Shown here: in pieces, positions 54,721 to 63,801 of the stretch
How the letters are laid out: each line of letters begins with the position of its first letter
Numbering within the stretch: position 1 is the first letter of the stretch
NCBI RefSeq assembly: GCF_000423365.1
Contig: NZ_AUHV01000005.1
Coordinates: 248,001-312,000 of the forward strand
Direction of reading: 5' to 3'
From: Maritalea myrionectae DSM 19524
GTDB lineage: Bacteria > Pseudomonadota > Alphaproteobacteria > Rhizobiales > Devosiaceae
DNA length: 64,000 nucleotides
Translations under genes and position numbers: made by a program
Notes under the pieces: generated by a model
The model's database searches: none
The model's input: the letters and a program-made list of their open reading frames with translations, nothing else
What the model was told of the DNA's origin: nothing

Positions 54721-54912
54721 TCAGGAACGCCGACCTAGTGCGGAGGAAAACATGCCGCCCATCAAGCCGATGTCCCGCTGCATGCGAGGGGGGAGAGGTT
54801 GTGATTCATAGGTCGCCACAGGCTTTTTATGCGCCATGGCTTGCTCTGTTTCAGTTGTGAACTTGCGCCAACGGCCAAGAAGGCGACGATTTTTTGATGC
54901 TGTACCGTTCAT
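54721..54912 (-). CDS. Small hypothetical protein, weakly DUF1127-like
   Basis: Sixty-three residues, basic and without hydrophobic segments. The end MQRDIGLMGGMF faintly recalls the DIGL motif of DUF1127 proteins, but the upstream Trp/Arg pattern is not convincing. A strong AAAGGAGCT precedes ATG 54912, which supports expression. It is divergent from a LysR gene across about 100 bases. Function unknown. Confidence 0.5.
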   Translation of the reverse strand: MNGTASKNRRLLGRWRKFTTETEQAMAHKKPVATYESQPLPPRMQRDIGLMGGMFSSALGRRS

Positions 54913-55010
54913 CTTCAGCTCCTTTAGAAAAATGGTTGCGTCGAATATGAACCTGTTCCAAGCTTTTGACCAACAAAAGCTATGGCCTCTGGCATAAGGA
55001 GATTTTATGT

Positions 55011-55919
55011 ATGGCGCTGGATCCCCTGCCTCCGCTCACCGCGCTGCGCGCATTCGATGCCGCCGCGCGACACAACAGCTTCACCAAGGCGGCTGAAGAG
55101 CTGAACATGAGTCAGGCCGCGATCAGCTATCAGATCAAACTGTTGGAAGATCGGTTTGGCGAGCGCTTATTTATCCGCAGTGCGCGGCAGGTCACACTGA
55201 GCGAGGCGGGCGCACGGCTTGCGCCATCAGTGATGGAAGCATTTGAAATTATCCGGCGCGGCTTTGCCGAAGCAAAGGGCCAGCGTGATGATTTGTTAAC
55301 CATTACCATGGTGCAAACCTTTGCCAGCGCGTGGCTGGCGCGGCATTTGGGTGGCTTCCACATCTATAATGGTGATGTGGCAGTGAAGATCGATATTTCG
55401 AGCCATCTGATTCATGATTTTCAGGGCTCAGGGATGGATATGGCGATCCGTTCCGGACATGGAGATTGGCCGGGATTGGTCTCGAAAAAGCTATTTCATT
55501 TTGATTATACAGTGATGGCGGCACCTGGTTTTCTGGAGGAAAACCCCATCTCTACACCTAAGGATATTTTGGGCTTATCCATGGCCAGCCCGCATGACCC
55601 CTGGTGGGCCACATGGTTCGAAGCGCAAGGCATCGATGTGCGGGAATTGCCCAGGCCGCGGGGGCCGGTTTTGGATGTGCAGTATATTAACGGCATTGCC
55701 GCCTATGCCGGCCATGCGCTGGCGCTGCTCACGCCTGCTTTGTTTTATACCGAATTGTCCAACGGCACCCTGGTGCAGCCCTTTGATTATGTGCACCGGG
55801 AGGAGAAGGCCCTCTGGCTATGCTACCCCAAAGGGCGTGAAAACTGGCCAAAGGTGAAACGTTTTGAAGAATGGCTCTTCGCCAAGCTGGACGAAACCAT
55901 GCCCAACCGGCGAGTTTAG
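55011..55919 (+). CDS. LysR family regulator, GcvA-like
   Basis: LysR transcription factor of 302 residues with the GcvA-type N-terminus LPPLTALRAFDAAARHNSF and HTH EELNMSQAAISYQIKLLED. The effector domain includes ISSHLIHDFQGSGMDMAIR. The ATG at 55011 has AAGGAG upstream; the TTG at 54966 is less likely. No glycine-cleavage or beta-lactamase gene is nearby, so the target is unknown. Its stop overlaps the convergent barrel gene's stop. Confidence 0.9.
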   Translation: MALDPLPPLTALRAFDAAARHNSFTKAAEELNMSQAAISYQIKLLEDRFGERLFIRSARQVTLSEAGARLAPSVMEAFEIIRRGFAEAKGQRDDLLTITMVQTFASAWLARHLGGFHIYNGDVAVKIDISSHLIHDFQGSGMDMAIRSGHGDWPGLVSKKLFHFDYTVMAAPGFLEENPISTPKDILGLSMASPHDPWWATWFEAQGIDVRELPRPRGPVLDVQYINGIAAYAGHALALLTPALFYTELSNGTLVQPFDYVHREEKALWLCYPKGRENWPKVKRFEEWLFAKLDETMPNRRV

Positions 55920-56554
55920 AATTTGTACCGAAAGCCAACCATGGCGGCATTTGCGCCATCCACGGGGGCCAATCCTGTGGTGCCCCAAGCGCCAGAGCGA
56001 TGCTGTGCGCGCCAGAACACTTCATATTCTGGGTTGTCTACATGGGAAAAGCTGATTTCCGGTCCGACATAAAACAGCAGCTTGGCAGACTTGTCTTGTG
56101 CTTCTTCTCGCTCTTTGGCGATGCCAAATGTGTCGGTCACCACGCTCAGGCCCAAGGTAAGTGAAGGCGACACACGAATAGAATCACCAAGCACCCATCC
56201 ATTATAGCGACCAACGCCCCCGGCCCAGAGCTCTGCTGTTGCAGGGTCCTCGCCAAAGCGGCCAGCCACACCTGTCTCTAAGCCCCAGTTCCAGCCAGTG
56301 GGATCAGTTTTGAAAAATCTTTGGTACCCAACTGCGATACCATAGTTGTTTTCAGGAATAGGATTTGGGGTAAAGGAATGACCGAAGTAGCCTTTGTGAT
56401 AGCGCCCCCCGAATATGAATACCGATTCGTCGAAATCAGGAACGACAGTATTATATTCCGAATAATTTTGTGACTGCGCGGTGGCTACGCTCACTAGACT
56501 TGGCAGCACAGCAAAGGCTGCGATCAAAATCGCTGAACCACTAATTTTACGCAT
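55916..56554 (-). CDS. Outer-membrane beta-barrel protein, PagL-like (acyloxyacyl hydrolase/lipid A deacylase candidate)
   Basis: Signal peptide (about 1-28) and a mature barrel of about 180 residues ending in the outer-membrane signature FRYKF. The segment WRAQHRSGAWG has His185 and Ser187, resembling the PagL His-x-Ser active site of lipid A 3-O-deacylases. The catalytic acid cannot be placed, so enzyme activity is only possible. ATG 56554 was chosen because the longer frame adds 28 residues before the signal peptide. Confidence 0.7.
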   Translation of the reverse strand: MRKISGSAILIAAFAVLPSLVSVATAQSQNYSEYNTVVPDFDESVFIFGGRYHKGYFGHSFTPNPIPENNYGIAVGYQRFFKTDPTGWNWGLETGVAGRFGEDPATAELWAGGVGRYNGWVLGDSIRVSPSLTLGLSVVTDTFGIAKEREEAQDKSAKLLFYVGPEISFSHVDNPEYEVFWRAQHRSGAWGTTGLAPVDGANAAMVGFRYKF

Positions 56555-56833
56555 AATTCCAAAACACCTTTTTGCCTCACAACAAGGCCGATTTGCCACT
56601 CCCGGCGGGACAATAACACTGTTAAAAGTCAGAGTCATCGCTTGATAAACGCAGCGTCAAAAAGATTGTTCCCATTTTAGATTGATTGGGCATCGGGTAT
56701 CACAACGGTACGCATTTGATACTCCCGAGTCGTCTCCACTCCAAACTGTCTCCATGCTATCGTAGATCCAGAATTTGCAAATATGCCGGCAAGCACGTTT
56801 TACATTTAACTGAGGATATTATTTAACTAACCA

Positions 56834-56862
56834 TTGAATCGAAAGTCGTTCGTTCCTATATT
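56834..56862 (+). promoter_or_regulatory. Candidate promoter of the decayed frame
   Basis: TTGAAT (56834-56839) and TATATT (56857-56862) are separated by exactly 17 bases. AAAGGAGG follows at 56885-56892, five bases before an ATG at 56898. Confidence 0.45.
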
Positions 56863-56897
56863 GTTCTGATCCTCTGGGAAGTTGAAAGGAGGCCTTT

Positions 56898-57150
56898 ATG
56901 GCCAAGTTGATATACTCCCTTAAACATCAGGTTTTCGAAGCACCGTTGATGGGCTAAAATGGGGATAACGTGATATTGACGAATAGGATGCCAGAGATGT
57001 GCTTATCTTTGGCCGCAAACAGGCAAATGGGAGTCGTTTAATCGACCAACCCATGGCGTCCTGGCCCAGCGATAAGTCGAGAAAAGGCGGGCGAATTGGC
57101 CCGGATGGGGAGGACCCTATTCGATACCCCAATTTGCCAGACTGATGATA
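56898..57150 (+). pseudogene. Decayed reading frame, possibly dihydrofolate reductase/RibD-C-like
   Basis: ATG 56898 with strong AAAGGAGG opens a frame of only 19 codons (MAKLIYSLKHQVFEAPLMG, stop 56955-56957). Its first residues resemble the start of DHFR/RibD-C-like proteins. A different frame downstream (about 57000-57150) reads ARDVLIFGRKQ and then ASWPSDK, similar to the LLGR-T-Y...WP region of that family. Frameshifts and stops separate them. The likeness is weak and the match is by eye; a small peptide gene is the alternative. Confidence 0.25.
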
Positions 57151-57176
57151 GTGTCCGCCCTGCACACTTTTGTAAC

Positions 57177-58016
57177 TTACCCCAGCCGCGCCGCGTGCCA
57201 GCGCAAATGATCATCCATAAAGCTGGAGATAAAATAGTAAGAGTGGTCGTAGCCCTCGCGCATATTCAAAGTCAGGCCAATGCCTGCTTTCTCGCAGGCT
57301 TCGCGCAGCAGCCAGGGCTTTAGCCCGTCGTCTAAAAACCCGTCGGCTTCACCTTGATCCACCAACAACGCATCATAACGGGCGCCATCTTCAATCAAAT
57401 GCACCGCATCATATGCGCGCCAGGCGTCTTTATCGTCTCCCAAATAGGCGGAAAGTCCTTTTATGGACCAGTCGCAGCTTGACGGGTTCACAATCGGTGC
57501 AAAGGCCGAACAGCTTTTAAATTTTTGCGGATTTTTCAGTGCCAAGGTCAACGCCCCATGGCCACCCATGGAGTGCCCAAAAACGCCGATACGCGCTGGA
57601 TCAATGGGGAAATTGGCCAGCACCAGATCATAAAGCTCGTCGCGCACATAGGTTTGCATTTGATAATGGGCGGCCCATGGCGCTTGTGTCGCGTCGAGAT
57701 AAAAGCCCGCGCCCTTGCCCAATTGCCAATCATCGGGGTCATCCGCCACCTCATCGCCGCGTGGTGATGTGTCTGGGCACACAATGATCATCCCCAATTC
57801 CGCGGCCATGCGTCGATATTCGCCCTTATCCAACACATTTTGATGAGTGCAGGTGAGACCTGATAGATAAAACAGGGCGGGGCACTTCTGGGTTTTCGCC
57901 TGCGGTGGCAGAAAAACGGCAAAAGTCATCGCGCAATTGGTGGAGATGGCCTGATGGCGATAAACGCCTTGGATGCCGTCAAAAGCTTTGGCTTCAGAGA
58001 TGGTTTCTAGTGTCAT
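57177..58016 (-). CDS. fghA: S-formylglutathione hydrolase
   Basis: Hydrolyses S-formylglutathione to formate and glutathione, the second step of formaldehyde detoxification. The esterase D family nucleophile Ser149 is in GVFGHSMGGHGAL. FYLSGLTCTHQNV, the acid region DQGEADGFL and the His in YDHSYYF are conserved. ATG 58016 gives 279 residues, the family length. The longer frame reads through a dispersed palindromic repeat and is an artefact. The preceding gene in the same direction encodes the first enzyme of the pathway. Confidence 0.95.
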   Translation of the reverse strand: MTLETISEAKAFDGIQGVYRHQAISTNCAMTFAVFLPPQAKTQKCPALFYLSGLTCTHQNVLDKGEYRRMAAELGMIIVCPDTSPRGDEVADDPDDWQLGKGAGFYLDATQAPWAAHYQMQTYVRDELYDLVLANFPIDPARIGVFGHSMGGHGALTLALKNPQKFKSCSAFAPIVNPSSCDWSIKGLSAYLGDDKDAWRAYDAVHLIEDGARYDALLVDQGEADGFLDDGLKPWLLREACEKAGIGLTLNMREGYDHSYYFISSFMDDHLRWHAARLG

Positions 58017-58085
58017 ATTGATAAGTTCTTTTCTGTTCATCCCAATGGATGCGCGTTCGCTCTTACATATGCCCACGTCACAAAC

Positions 58086-58195
58086 GTCATCCCTGTGAAA
58101 ACGGGGATCCAGTCGTGCGTATGCCAAGGCGCACCGCCATTATCATTGTGCCACAACGACAGTCCAATCTGGATTCCCGCCTGCGCGGGAATGAC
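58086..58195. repeat. Inverted pair of dispersed palindromic repeats (MITE-like)
   Basis: The left arm (58086-58112) begins GTCATCCCTGTGAAAACG, and the right arm (58169-58195) begins CTGGATTCCCGCCTGCGC. The right arm is the reverse complement of the left at 20 of 27 positions. Each arm also forms its own hairpin; the right has a perfect 8-bp stem. The arm sequence is of the widespread GTCATTCCCGCG...CGGGAATCCAG type found across proteobacterial genomes. It lies between adh and fghA. Confidence 0.7.
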
Positions 58196-58245
58196 AAGTT
58201 GAGGGTCTCCCTACATCGTAATGCGCTGTTTGGCACAAACTACCT

Positions 58246-59355
58246 TTAATACACCACCACAGAACGGATGCTCTCGCCGCTATGCATCAAGTCAAAGCCT
58301 TTATTGATTTCATCAAGGCTCAGCGTGTGGGTAATCATCGGGTCAATTTCAATTTTGCCCTGCATGTACCAATCTACAATTTTTGGCACATCGGTGCGGC
58401 CGCGGGCGCCGCCGAACGCGGTGCCTTTCCAGGTGCGGCCGGTCACCAATTGGAACGGACGCGTTGAAATTTCAGCACCTGCAGGGGCCACGCCGATAAT
58501 GATGCTTTCGCCCCAGCCTTTGTGGGCTGATTCCAGCGCCTGTCGCATCAAATTGACATTGCCGATACACTCAAAAGTGTAATCCGCGCCGCCGCCCGTC
58601 AAATCCACAAGGTACGGCACCATATCGCCTTCCACCTCATTTGGATTGACAAAATGGGTCATGCCAAAGCGCTCGCCCCATTCTTTTTTGGCGGGGTTGG
58701 TGTCGACACCAATAATCATGTTGGCCCCGGCCAACCGAAGCCCTTGGATCACATTGAGGCCGATGCCGCCCAGGCCAAACACCACGGCGTTTGCGCCGGG
58801 TTCCACCTTGGCGGTATTGATCACCGCGCCAATGCCTGTTGTCACGCCACAGCCGATATAACAGACCTTATCAAAAGGCGCGTCCGGGTTGATTTTCGCC
58901 AAGGCGATTTCCGGTACCACGGTGTAATTGGCAAAGGTTGAGGTGCCCATATAGTGGAAGATTTTTTCGCCATTGATGGAAAAGCGCGAGCTGCCATCGG
59001 GCATCAGGCCCGCTCCTTGGGTGGAGCGAATTTTTTGGCACAAATTGGTTTTGGGATTGAGGCAATATTCGCATTCGCGACATTCCGGCGTATAGAGCGG
59101 AATCACATGATCGCCGGGCTTCAGCGACGTGACGCCTTTGCCCACTTCCACCACAACGCCCGCACCTTCATGGCCCAAAATGGCGGGGAAAATGCCCTCC
59201 GGGTCGGCGCCCGACAGGGTGAACTCATCTGTGTGGCAAATGCCGGTGGCTTTGATTTCCACCAGTACCTCGCCATCGCGTGGCCCTTCCAATTGTACAG
59301 TTGTTACTTCCAATGGCGCGCCCGCTTTGGTCGCGATTGCAGCTCTCACATCCAT
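58246..59355 (-). CDS. S-(hydroxymethyl)glutathione dehydrogenase / class III alcohol dehydrogenase
   Basis: Oxidises the formaldehyde-glutathione adduct to S-formylglutathione with NAD. The 369-residue zinc MDR protein has catalytic zinc ligands Cys40 (GICHTDEF) and His62 (GHEGAG), and the third Cys in [13 protein letters not shown]. Structural zinc ligands are Cys92, 95, 98 and 106. The DEF after His41 and the Arg-containing KIRSTQG are class III features. fghA follows in the same direction. Confidence 0.95.
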   Translation of the reverse strand: MDVRAAIATKAGAPLEVTTVQLEGPRDGEVLVEIKATGICHTDEFTLSGADPEGIFPAILGHEGAGVVVEVGKGVTSLKPGDHVIPLYTPECRECEYCLNPKTNLCQKIRSTQGAGLMPDGSSRFSINGEKIFHYMGTSTFANYTVVPEIALAKINPDAPFDKVCYIGCGVTTGIGAVINTAKVEPGANAVVFGLGGIGLNVIQGLRLAGANMIIGVDTNPAKKEWGERFGMTHFVNPNEVEGDMVPYLVDLTGGGADYTFECIGNVNLMRQALESAHKGWGESIIIGVAPAGAEISTRPFQLVTGRTWKGTAFGGARGRTDVPKIVDWYMQGKIEIDPMITHTLSLDEINKGFDLMHSGESIRSVVVY

Positions 59356-59416
59356 TTTGGCCTCCTCAATTTTTGACGAGGCTACCTCAGATTCGCAAAG
59401 CTGACGAGAGAGAAAT

Positions 59417-60061
59417 TTACAGACTCATGCGCCCCAGCAGGCCGCTGGTCATCAAGCCATCAAAAATGAACTGGACAGACAAGGCGGCCAACAGCACGCC
59501 AACAATGCGCGAGATCACATGCAGCACGGTGAAGCCCAGTATGCGTTGCAATTGCGTGGCGCCCAGCAAAAATAAATAGGTGAGCATCAAAATCAGCAGC
59601 AAGCCTGCAACTACTGCTACTTGCCGGGACGGATCGCCGCTGGCATCGGCCATCAAAAGGATCGTTGCGCCAATCGCCCCCGGCCCGGCGATCAGTGGTG
59701 TTGCCAAGGGAAAGACTGAAATGTCGGAAGAAGATGCCGCTTCGGCGTTTTCTTCATCTGTGGTGGAGGTGCCGCCGGATGAGCGGGCAAAGACCATATC
59801 GATGGAGATCAGCAGCAATAAGATGCCGCCTGCGGTGCGCAAAGCAGGCAAGCTAATGCCAAAAATAGACAATAGCGGTTCGCCGAAAAACACGAAGAAC
59901 AACAAAACGGCGCCACCGATCACCACGCCTTTAAACACCATGGCACGGCGTTCCGCCGCCGTGGCCCCTGCGGTCAGTGCGGCGAACAGCACCACAATGT
60001 CCGCCGGCCCGATGGTGGCGAAATAGGTCGTGAATGACACCAGAAATGTCTCAATTGGCAT
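59417..60061 (-). CDS. MarC family integral membrane protein
   Basis: Inner-membrane protein of 214 residues with about six hydrophobic segments and a hydrophilic central loop ([18 protein letters not shown]). The family blocks are [29 protein letters not shown] and [18 protein letters not shown]. MarC proteins have no firmly established function, and the old link to multiple antibiotic resistance is not supported. It lies between gshB and the formaldehyde genes. Confidence 0.9.
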   Translation of the reverse strand: MPIETFLVSFTTYFATIGPADIVVLFAALTAGATAAERRAMVFKGVVIGGAVLLFFVFFGEPLLSIFGISLPALRTAGGILLLLISIDMVFARSSGGTSTTDEENAEAASSSDISVFPLATPLIAGPGAIGATILLMADASGDPSRQVAVVAGLLLILMLTYLFLLGATQLQRILGFTVLHVISRIVGVLLAALSVQFIFDGLMTSGLLGRMSL

Positions 60062-60108
60062 GCGCGATCAGCCCTTTGATGCCCCCAAACAAATGAAGTC
60101 TGGCACGC

Positions 60109-61056
60109 CTAGCGGCGTTTTTCAATCGCATCCCAAATCAGCGCGGCAATGTCCGGTCCGCCAAAGCGTTTGATTTCGCGAATACCGGTGGGCGAGGTCA
60201 CATTGATTTCGGTGATATAATCGCCGATCACATCGATGCCAACAAAGATAAAATCGCGCTCTTTCAAAGCCGGGGCAATTTTGGCGCAAATCTCGCGTTC
60301 CCGGTCCGTCAATTCGCTCAGCTCTGGCCGCCCGCCCACATGCATGTTGGAGCGGCTTTCACCTTCCGCGGGGATGCGGTTCAGGCCGGCCACAGGCTCG
60401 CCATCAATGATGATAATGCGTTTGTCGCCCTTGCGTACATCCGGCAAATATTGCTGGATCATAAAGGGTTCGCGGAAGCTGGATTCAAAAATCTCCAACA
60501 GCGAGACCAGATTGTGATCATCCTGACGCAGCATAAAAACGCCCGCGCCGCCATTGCCGAACAATGGTTTGACGATGATGTCGCCATGACGCTTGCGAAA
60601 ATCAACAATTTGCGCCCGATCGCGGGTCACCAGGGTCGGCGGCATAAGTTCTGGAAACTCGGTGACGAGAATTTTTTCCGGCGCGTTGCGTACATGATCA
60701 GGCTGGTTCACCACCAGGGTTTTGGGATGCAACCGCTCAAGCATGTGGGTGGTGGTGATATAATGCATGTCAAAAGGCGGGTCCTGCCGCAGCAAGATCA
60801 CATCGAACTGGCTGAGATCGATCAAGCTCGCCTCGCCCATCTCAAACCAATGATCCACATCATCGAACAGTTTGACTGACGCAACTTCTGCTTTCACCAC
60901 GCCATTCTCAAGGCTGAGTGTGGCTGGGGTGTAATAGTGAACCTCGTGGCCGCGCTGCTGCGCTTCCAACATCATGGCAAAGCTGGAATCGCCTCTCGGG
61001 TCAATGTCGGCAATCGGGTCCATTTGCACAGCAATTTTCAGTTTTTTGTCGGTCAT
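60109..61056 (-). CDS. gshB: Glutathione synthetase
   Basis: ATP-grasp ligase joining gamma-glutamylcysteine and glycine. The 315-residue protein begins [19 protein letters not shown], and carries [45 protein letters not shown] and the final [13 protein letters not shown] 61056 gives the family start; a longer frame overlaps yraN. The yraN-gshB order is common in alphaproteobacteria. Its product is the cofactor of the nearby adh and fghA enzymes. Confidence 0.97.
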   Translation of the reverse strand: MTDKKLKIAVQMDPIADIDPRGDSSFAMMLEAQQRGHEVHYYTPATLSLENGVVKAEVASVKLFDDVDHWFEMGEASLIDLSQFDVILLRQDPPFDMHYITTTHMLERLHPKTLVVNQPDHVRNAPEKILVTEFPELMPPTLVTRDRAQIVDFRKRHGDIIVKPLFGNGGAGVFMLRQDDHNLVSLLEIFESSFREPFMIQQYLPDVRKGDKRIIIIDGEPVAGLNRIPAEGESRSNMHVGGRPELSELTDREREICAKIAPALKERDFIFVGIDVIGDYITEINVTSPTGIREIKRFGGPDIAALIWDAIEKRR

Positions 61057-61066
61057 AGCGCCGGTG

Positions 61067-61444
61067 TCATCCTTCGTAAATATCTTCAGCCTGAAAGGCA
61101 TTTTGGATATGGATGGGCCAGCGCCATGGCGCAAGACCGATCACATCGAATTGTTTTTGATGGCTAGCATATTGCTGATTTCTGGCCAACCAATATTGTG
61201 CCGCGCGGCGGTGACGGTGCGGCTTGATTTGGGCCAACGCCATCTCCAGCGCGCCCACGCCGCGGCGGGCTTTGACCTCGACAAAAACCAATGACTGGCC
61301 CCGCTGCGCCACCAGATCCAGCTCGCCAACCGGCGTTTTTACCCGTCGCGCCAAAATGCGACAGCCTTTCAGACGTAAAAACAGTTCCGCCACCCCTTCA
61401 CTTTTACGCCCAAAGCGCTCGGCTTGTTGGCGGCGGTGGATCAT
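61067..61444 (-). CDS. yraN: YraN family protein (UPF0102, nuclease-like fold)
   Basis: Predicted PD-(D/E)xK-type endonuclease-like protein of 125 residues. The conserved pair [10 protein letters not shown] and [10 protein letters not shown] supplies the Asp, Glu and Lys of that fold. The cellular function is unproven. Its ATG overlaps the rsmI stop by four bases (ATGA), so it is translationally coupled to rsmI. Confidence 0.92.
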   Translation of the reverse strand: MIHRRQQAERFGRKSEGVAELFLRLKGCRILARRVKTPVGELDLVAQRGQSLVFVEVKARRGVGALEMALAQIKPHRHRRAAQYWLARNQQYASHQKQFDVIGLAPWRWPIHIQNAFQAEDIYEG

Positions 61445-62331
61445 TTTTTCATCTCCAGCGCCGCTTGATAGACTTGCTTGCGCTTCAGCCCGAAACCTTG
61501 GGCCACCTCATCAACAGCGGTGCGCAGCGGCAGTTCTTTGAGCCGTTCAGCCAACACGGCTTGCCATTCATCCTGATCGGGAACGGCTTCTGCGCTGGCG
61601 CCCTGCACCAAAATCACCAATTCGCCCTTTACGCTCTGGCCGTCAAAATCGCTGGCCAAATCCGCCAAATTGCCGCGATATAGGGTCTCAAATTTTTTGG
61701 TGATTTCCCGCGCCACAACGGCCTGTCGATCTGCGCCAAATATTTTGGCCATCGCCGCCAAACATGCGGCGACACGCTTGGGCGATTCATAAAAAATCAG
61801 GGTTTCGGTGCGGCCTAAAAGGTCGGACAAACGTTCCTCACGTGCCATTTGCTTTGGCGGCAAAAAGCCTAAAAATGAAAACTGGTCGGTGGGCAATCCG
61901 GCGACGGCGAGCCCGGCCAGTAGTGCTGAAGCGCCGGGCAAGGCGATAATATCAATGTCAGATTTCGCAGCTTCCCGCACCAGTGGGAAACCAGGGTCCG
62001 ACAGAAGCGGCGTGCCCGCATCTGAAATCAAGGCAATGGCCTGGCCGTTTTGCACCTGCTGCACAACATGTTGAGCCATTTGGCTTTCATTATGCTCATG
62101 CAGTGCTTTGCGGGGTGTTTTGATGCCATAGGCGGATAAAAGCTTGGCGGAAGTGCGCGTATCCTCGCACAGAATCAAATCAACGCCTGCCAAAATCTCC
62201 AGCCCTCGCAGGGTCATATCCTTTAAGTTGCCGATGGGTGTGGCCACAATATAGAGGCCAGGTGGGGCTTTGGGCGCATTCAAGCCATGTTCGCCGATAA
62301 AATAGCGTCGATCCGGGGATAATTGCGCCAT
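61441..62331 (-). CDS. rsmI: 16S rRNA (cytidine(1402)-2'-O)-methyltransferase
   Basis: SAM-dependent 2'-O-methyltransferase of the tetrapyrrole methylase fold, 296 residues. Diagnostic blocks are LYIVATPIGNLKDMTLRG, CEDTRTSAKLL, ISDAGTPLLSDPGF and FSFLGFLPPK. It is divergent from an LpoA-like lipoprotein gene and is followed by yraN and gshB, a widely conserved neighbourhood. Confidence 0.96.
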   Translation of the reverse strand: MAQLSPDRRYFIGEHGLNAPKAPPGLYIVATPIGNLKDMTLRGLEILAGVDLILCEDTRTSAKLLSAYGIKTPRKALHEHNESQMAQHVVQQVQNGQAIALISDAGTPLLSDPGFPLVREAAKSDIDIIALPGASALLAGLAVAGLPTDQFSFLGFLPPKQMAREERLSDLLGRTETLIFYESPKRVAACLAAMAKIFGADRQAVVAREITKKFETLYRGNLADLASDFDGQSVKGELVILVQGASAEAVPDQDEWQAVLAERLKELPLRTAVDEVAQGFGLKRKQVYQAALEMKK

Positions 62332-62514
62332 ACAATTTGCTCAATTCCTAAATATATGTTGATTTCAGCTGTTAAGCGCTCACACTATAGTGTATCGCGC
62401 ATCGGGGACAAGCATCGTGATTTGGCCAATTTGGCGGAATGCATGGCAATGATGATGCAAAAAGATTTGTGCCAAACGGCAGATAACGCGCACAAATCAA
62501 ATAGGAGTTTGGGC

Positions 62515-63795
62515 ATGGCATTTATTCACGCTACAGCCAGCAATATCACACACAAAAATTCAATTTCTCGCGGTCTCAGATGGCTGGCCAGTATTGGCGC
62601 CGGGATCGCGTTGCTGGGCTGCACGCCTGATTTTAATTTTGGCCCCTCGTCCGGGCTTGATCGTGGTGTAGACCGCCCTGATTTGAGCAGCCAAAGCAAT
62701 TTGCCCCCCGCTCTGGGCGAAGTGATTGGCGAAGGCAATGTCCGCGTTGCGCTGCTTTTGCCCCTCAGCGGCAATGAAGGCTTGGCCAGTGTGGGCACCT
62801 CCATGCGCAATGGCGCAAAGATGGCGATTGATAAGATCAATAGCTCGGCCGGGTTCCCGCGCAATGTCCAAATCGTCATCAAGGATACACAGGGAAATGC
62901 AACCACCGCTCGCTCTGCTGCAGCGGAAGCTATCACTGAAGGCGCAAGCTTGATTTTGGGACCGCTCCGGTCTGATGGGGTGCGCGCCGCGGGCGCAGTT
63001 GCCCGTTCATCGGGTGTGCCATTGATTGGCTATTCCAACAATTCTGGCGCAGCCGCTTCCGGCGTCTATTTGCTGAATGTTTTGCCGGAGACCGAAGTGA
63101 AACGTTCCATTCAATATGCGCAAAAATTTGGTCGCCAGAGCTTTGCTGCAATTGTGCCGCGCACCGCCTTTGGCCAAATTCAGGAAGGCGCATTCCGGGT
63201 TGCGGCCTCCCAATCGGGGGCCAGCATTCAAGGCATTTATCAATTCTCTGACGAAACAGAAGCCCGCACCGCTGTGGAACAAGTGGTGCCGTTCCTGATC
63301 TCCGGGCAAATTGATACGCTGTTTATTCCAGATCGGGCCACGGCCCCTTCCATCGCGGTCTTGCTCGAATCTGCACAGATCGACAAAAGCAGCATCACCA
63401 TTTTGGGGTCTGCCGACTGGGATGGCGACGAACGCATTAGCCAAACACCCTTTTTGGCGGGCGCGTTCTTCCCGGCTGTGGATGGCGCAGGCTATGACAA
63501 GCTCAAGCCTGAATATGAAGCCATTTATGGCACAACACCGCACCCCATGGTTACCTTTGCCTACACGTCTGTTTTGTTGGCCAATTCTTCAAGCCTAGCC
63601 ACCTCAACACCGCCCTATAATCGCCAGCAACTGACCCGCGCCAGCGGCTTTTCCGGACAGGACGGGGTGTTCCGCTTTGAGGACAATGGCACCAACGCAC
63701 ATGCTTTGGTGATGAAGCAGGTGGAATTGGGGGGCAGCCGCGTGGTGGACGAGGCCAAAATACCTAGCGCAACGGCTGTTGTGACGACACGGTAG
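62515..63795 (+). CDS. LpoA-like penicillin-binding protein activator lipoprotein
   Basis: Lipoprotein of 426 residues. The signal ends with a lipobox in GIALLGCTPDF. The mature part is a type I periplasmic-binding fold beginning VALLLPLSGNEGLASVG, with IVIKDTQGN and NSGAAASGVY further on. In gammaproteobacteria the C-terminal domain of LpoA activates PBP1A; here the N-terminal TPR part is missing, as usual in alphaproteobacteria, and the role is inferred. ATG 62515 has AGGAG seven bases upstream; the longer frame overlaps rsmI. Divergent from rsmI. Confidence 0.85.
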   Translation: MAFIHATASNITHKNSISRGLRWLASIGAGIALLGCTPDFNFGPSSGLDRGVDRPDLSSQSNLPPALGEVIGEGNVRVALLLPLSGNEGLASVGTSMRNGAKMAIDKINSSAGFPRNVQIVIKDTQGNATTARSAAAEAITEGASLILGPLRSDGVRAAGAVARSSGVPLIGYSNNSGAAASGVYLLNVLPETEVKRSIQYAQKFGRQSFAAIVPRTAFGQIQEGAFRVAASQSGASIQGIYQFSDETEARTAVEQVVPFLISGQIDTLFIPDRATAPSIAVLLESAQIDKSSITILGSADWDGDERISQTPFLAGAFFPAVDGAGYDKLKPEYEAIYGTTPHPMVTFAYTSVLLANSSSLATSTPPYNRQQLTRASGFSGQDGVFRFEDNGTNAHALVMKQVELGGSRVVDEAKIPSATAVVTTR

Positions 63796-63801
63796 CGGCA
63801 T

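Larger units (their letters stand above)
56555..57176. other. Gene-poor stretch
   Basis: About 620 bases without an intact gene. It holds a good sigma70-like promoter (56834-56862), a strong ribosome site and a short frame that look like the front of a decayed gene. A minus-strand frame of 81 codons (56920-57165) lacks protein character. Nothing else was recognised in 56555-56830. Confidence 0.6.

Noticed and set aside
56920-57165. Minus-strand frame of 81 codons in the gene-poor stretch
   Set aside because: No signal, domain or ribosome site; the region reads better as a decayed plus-strand gene.
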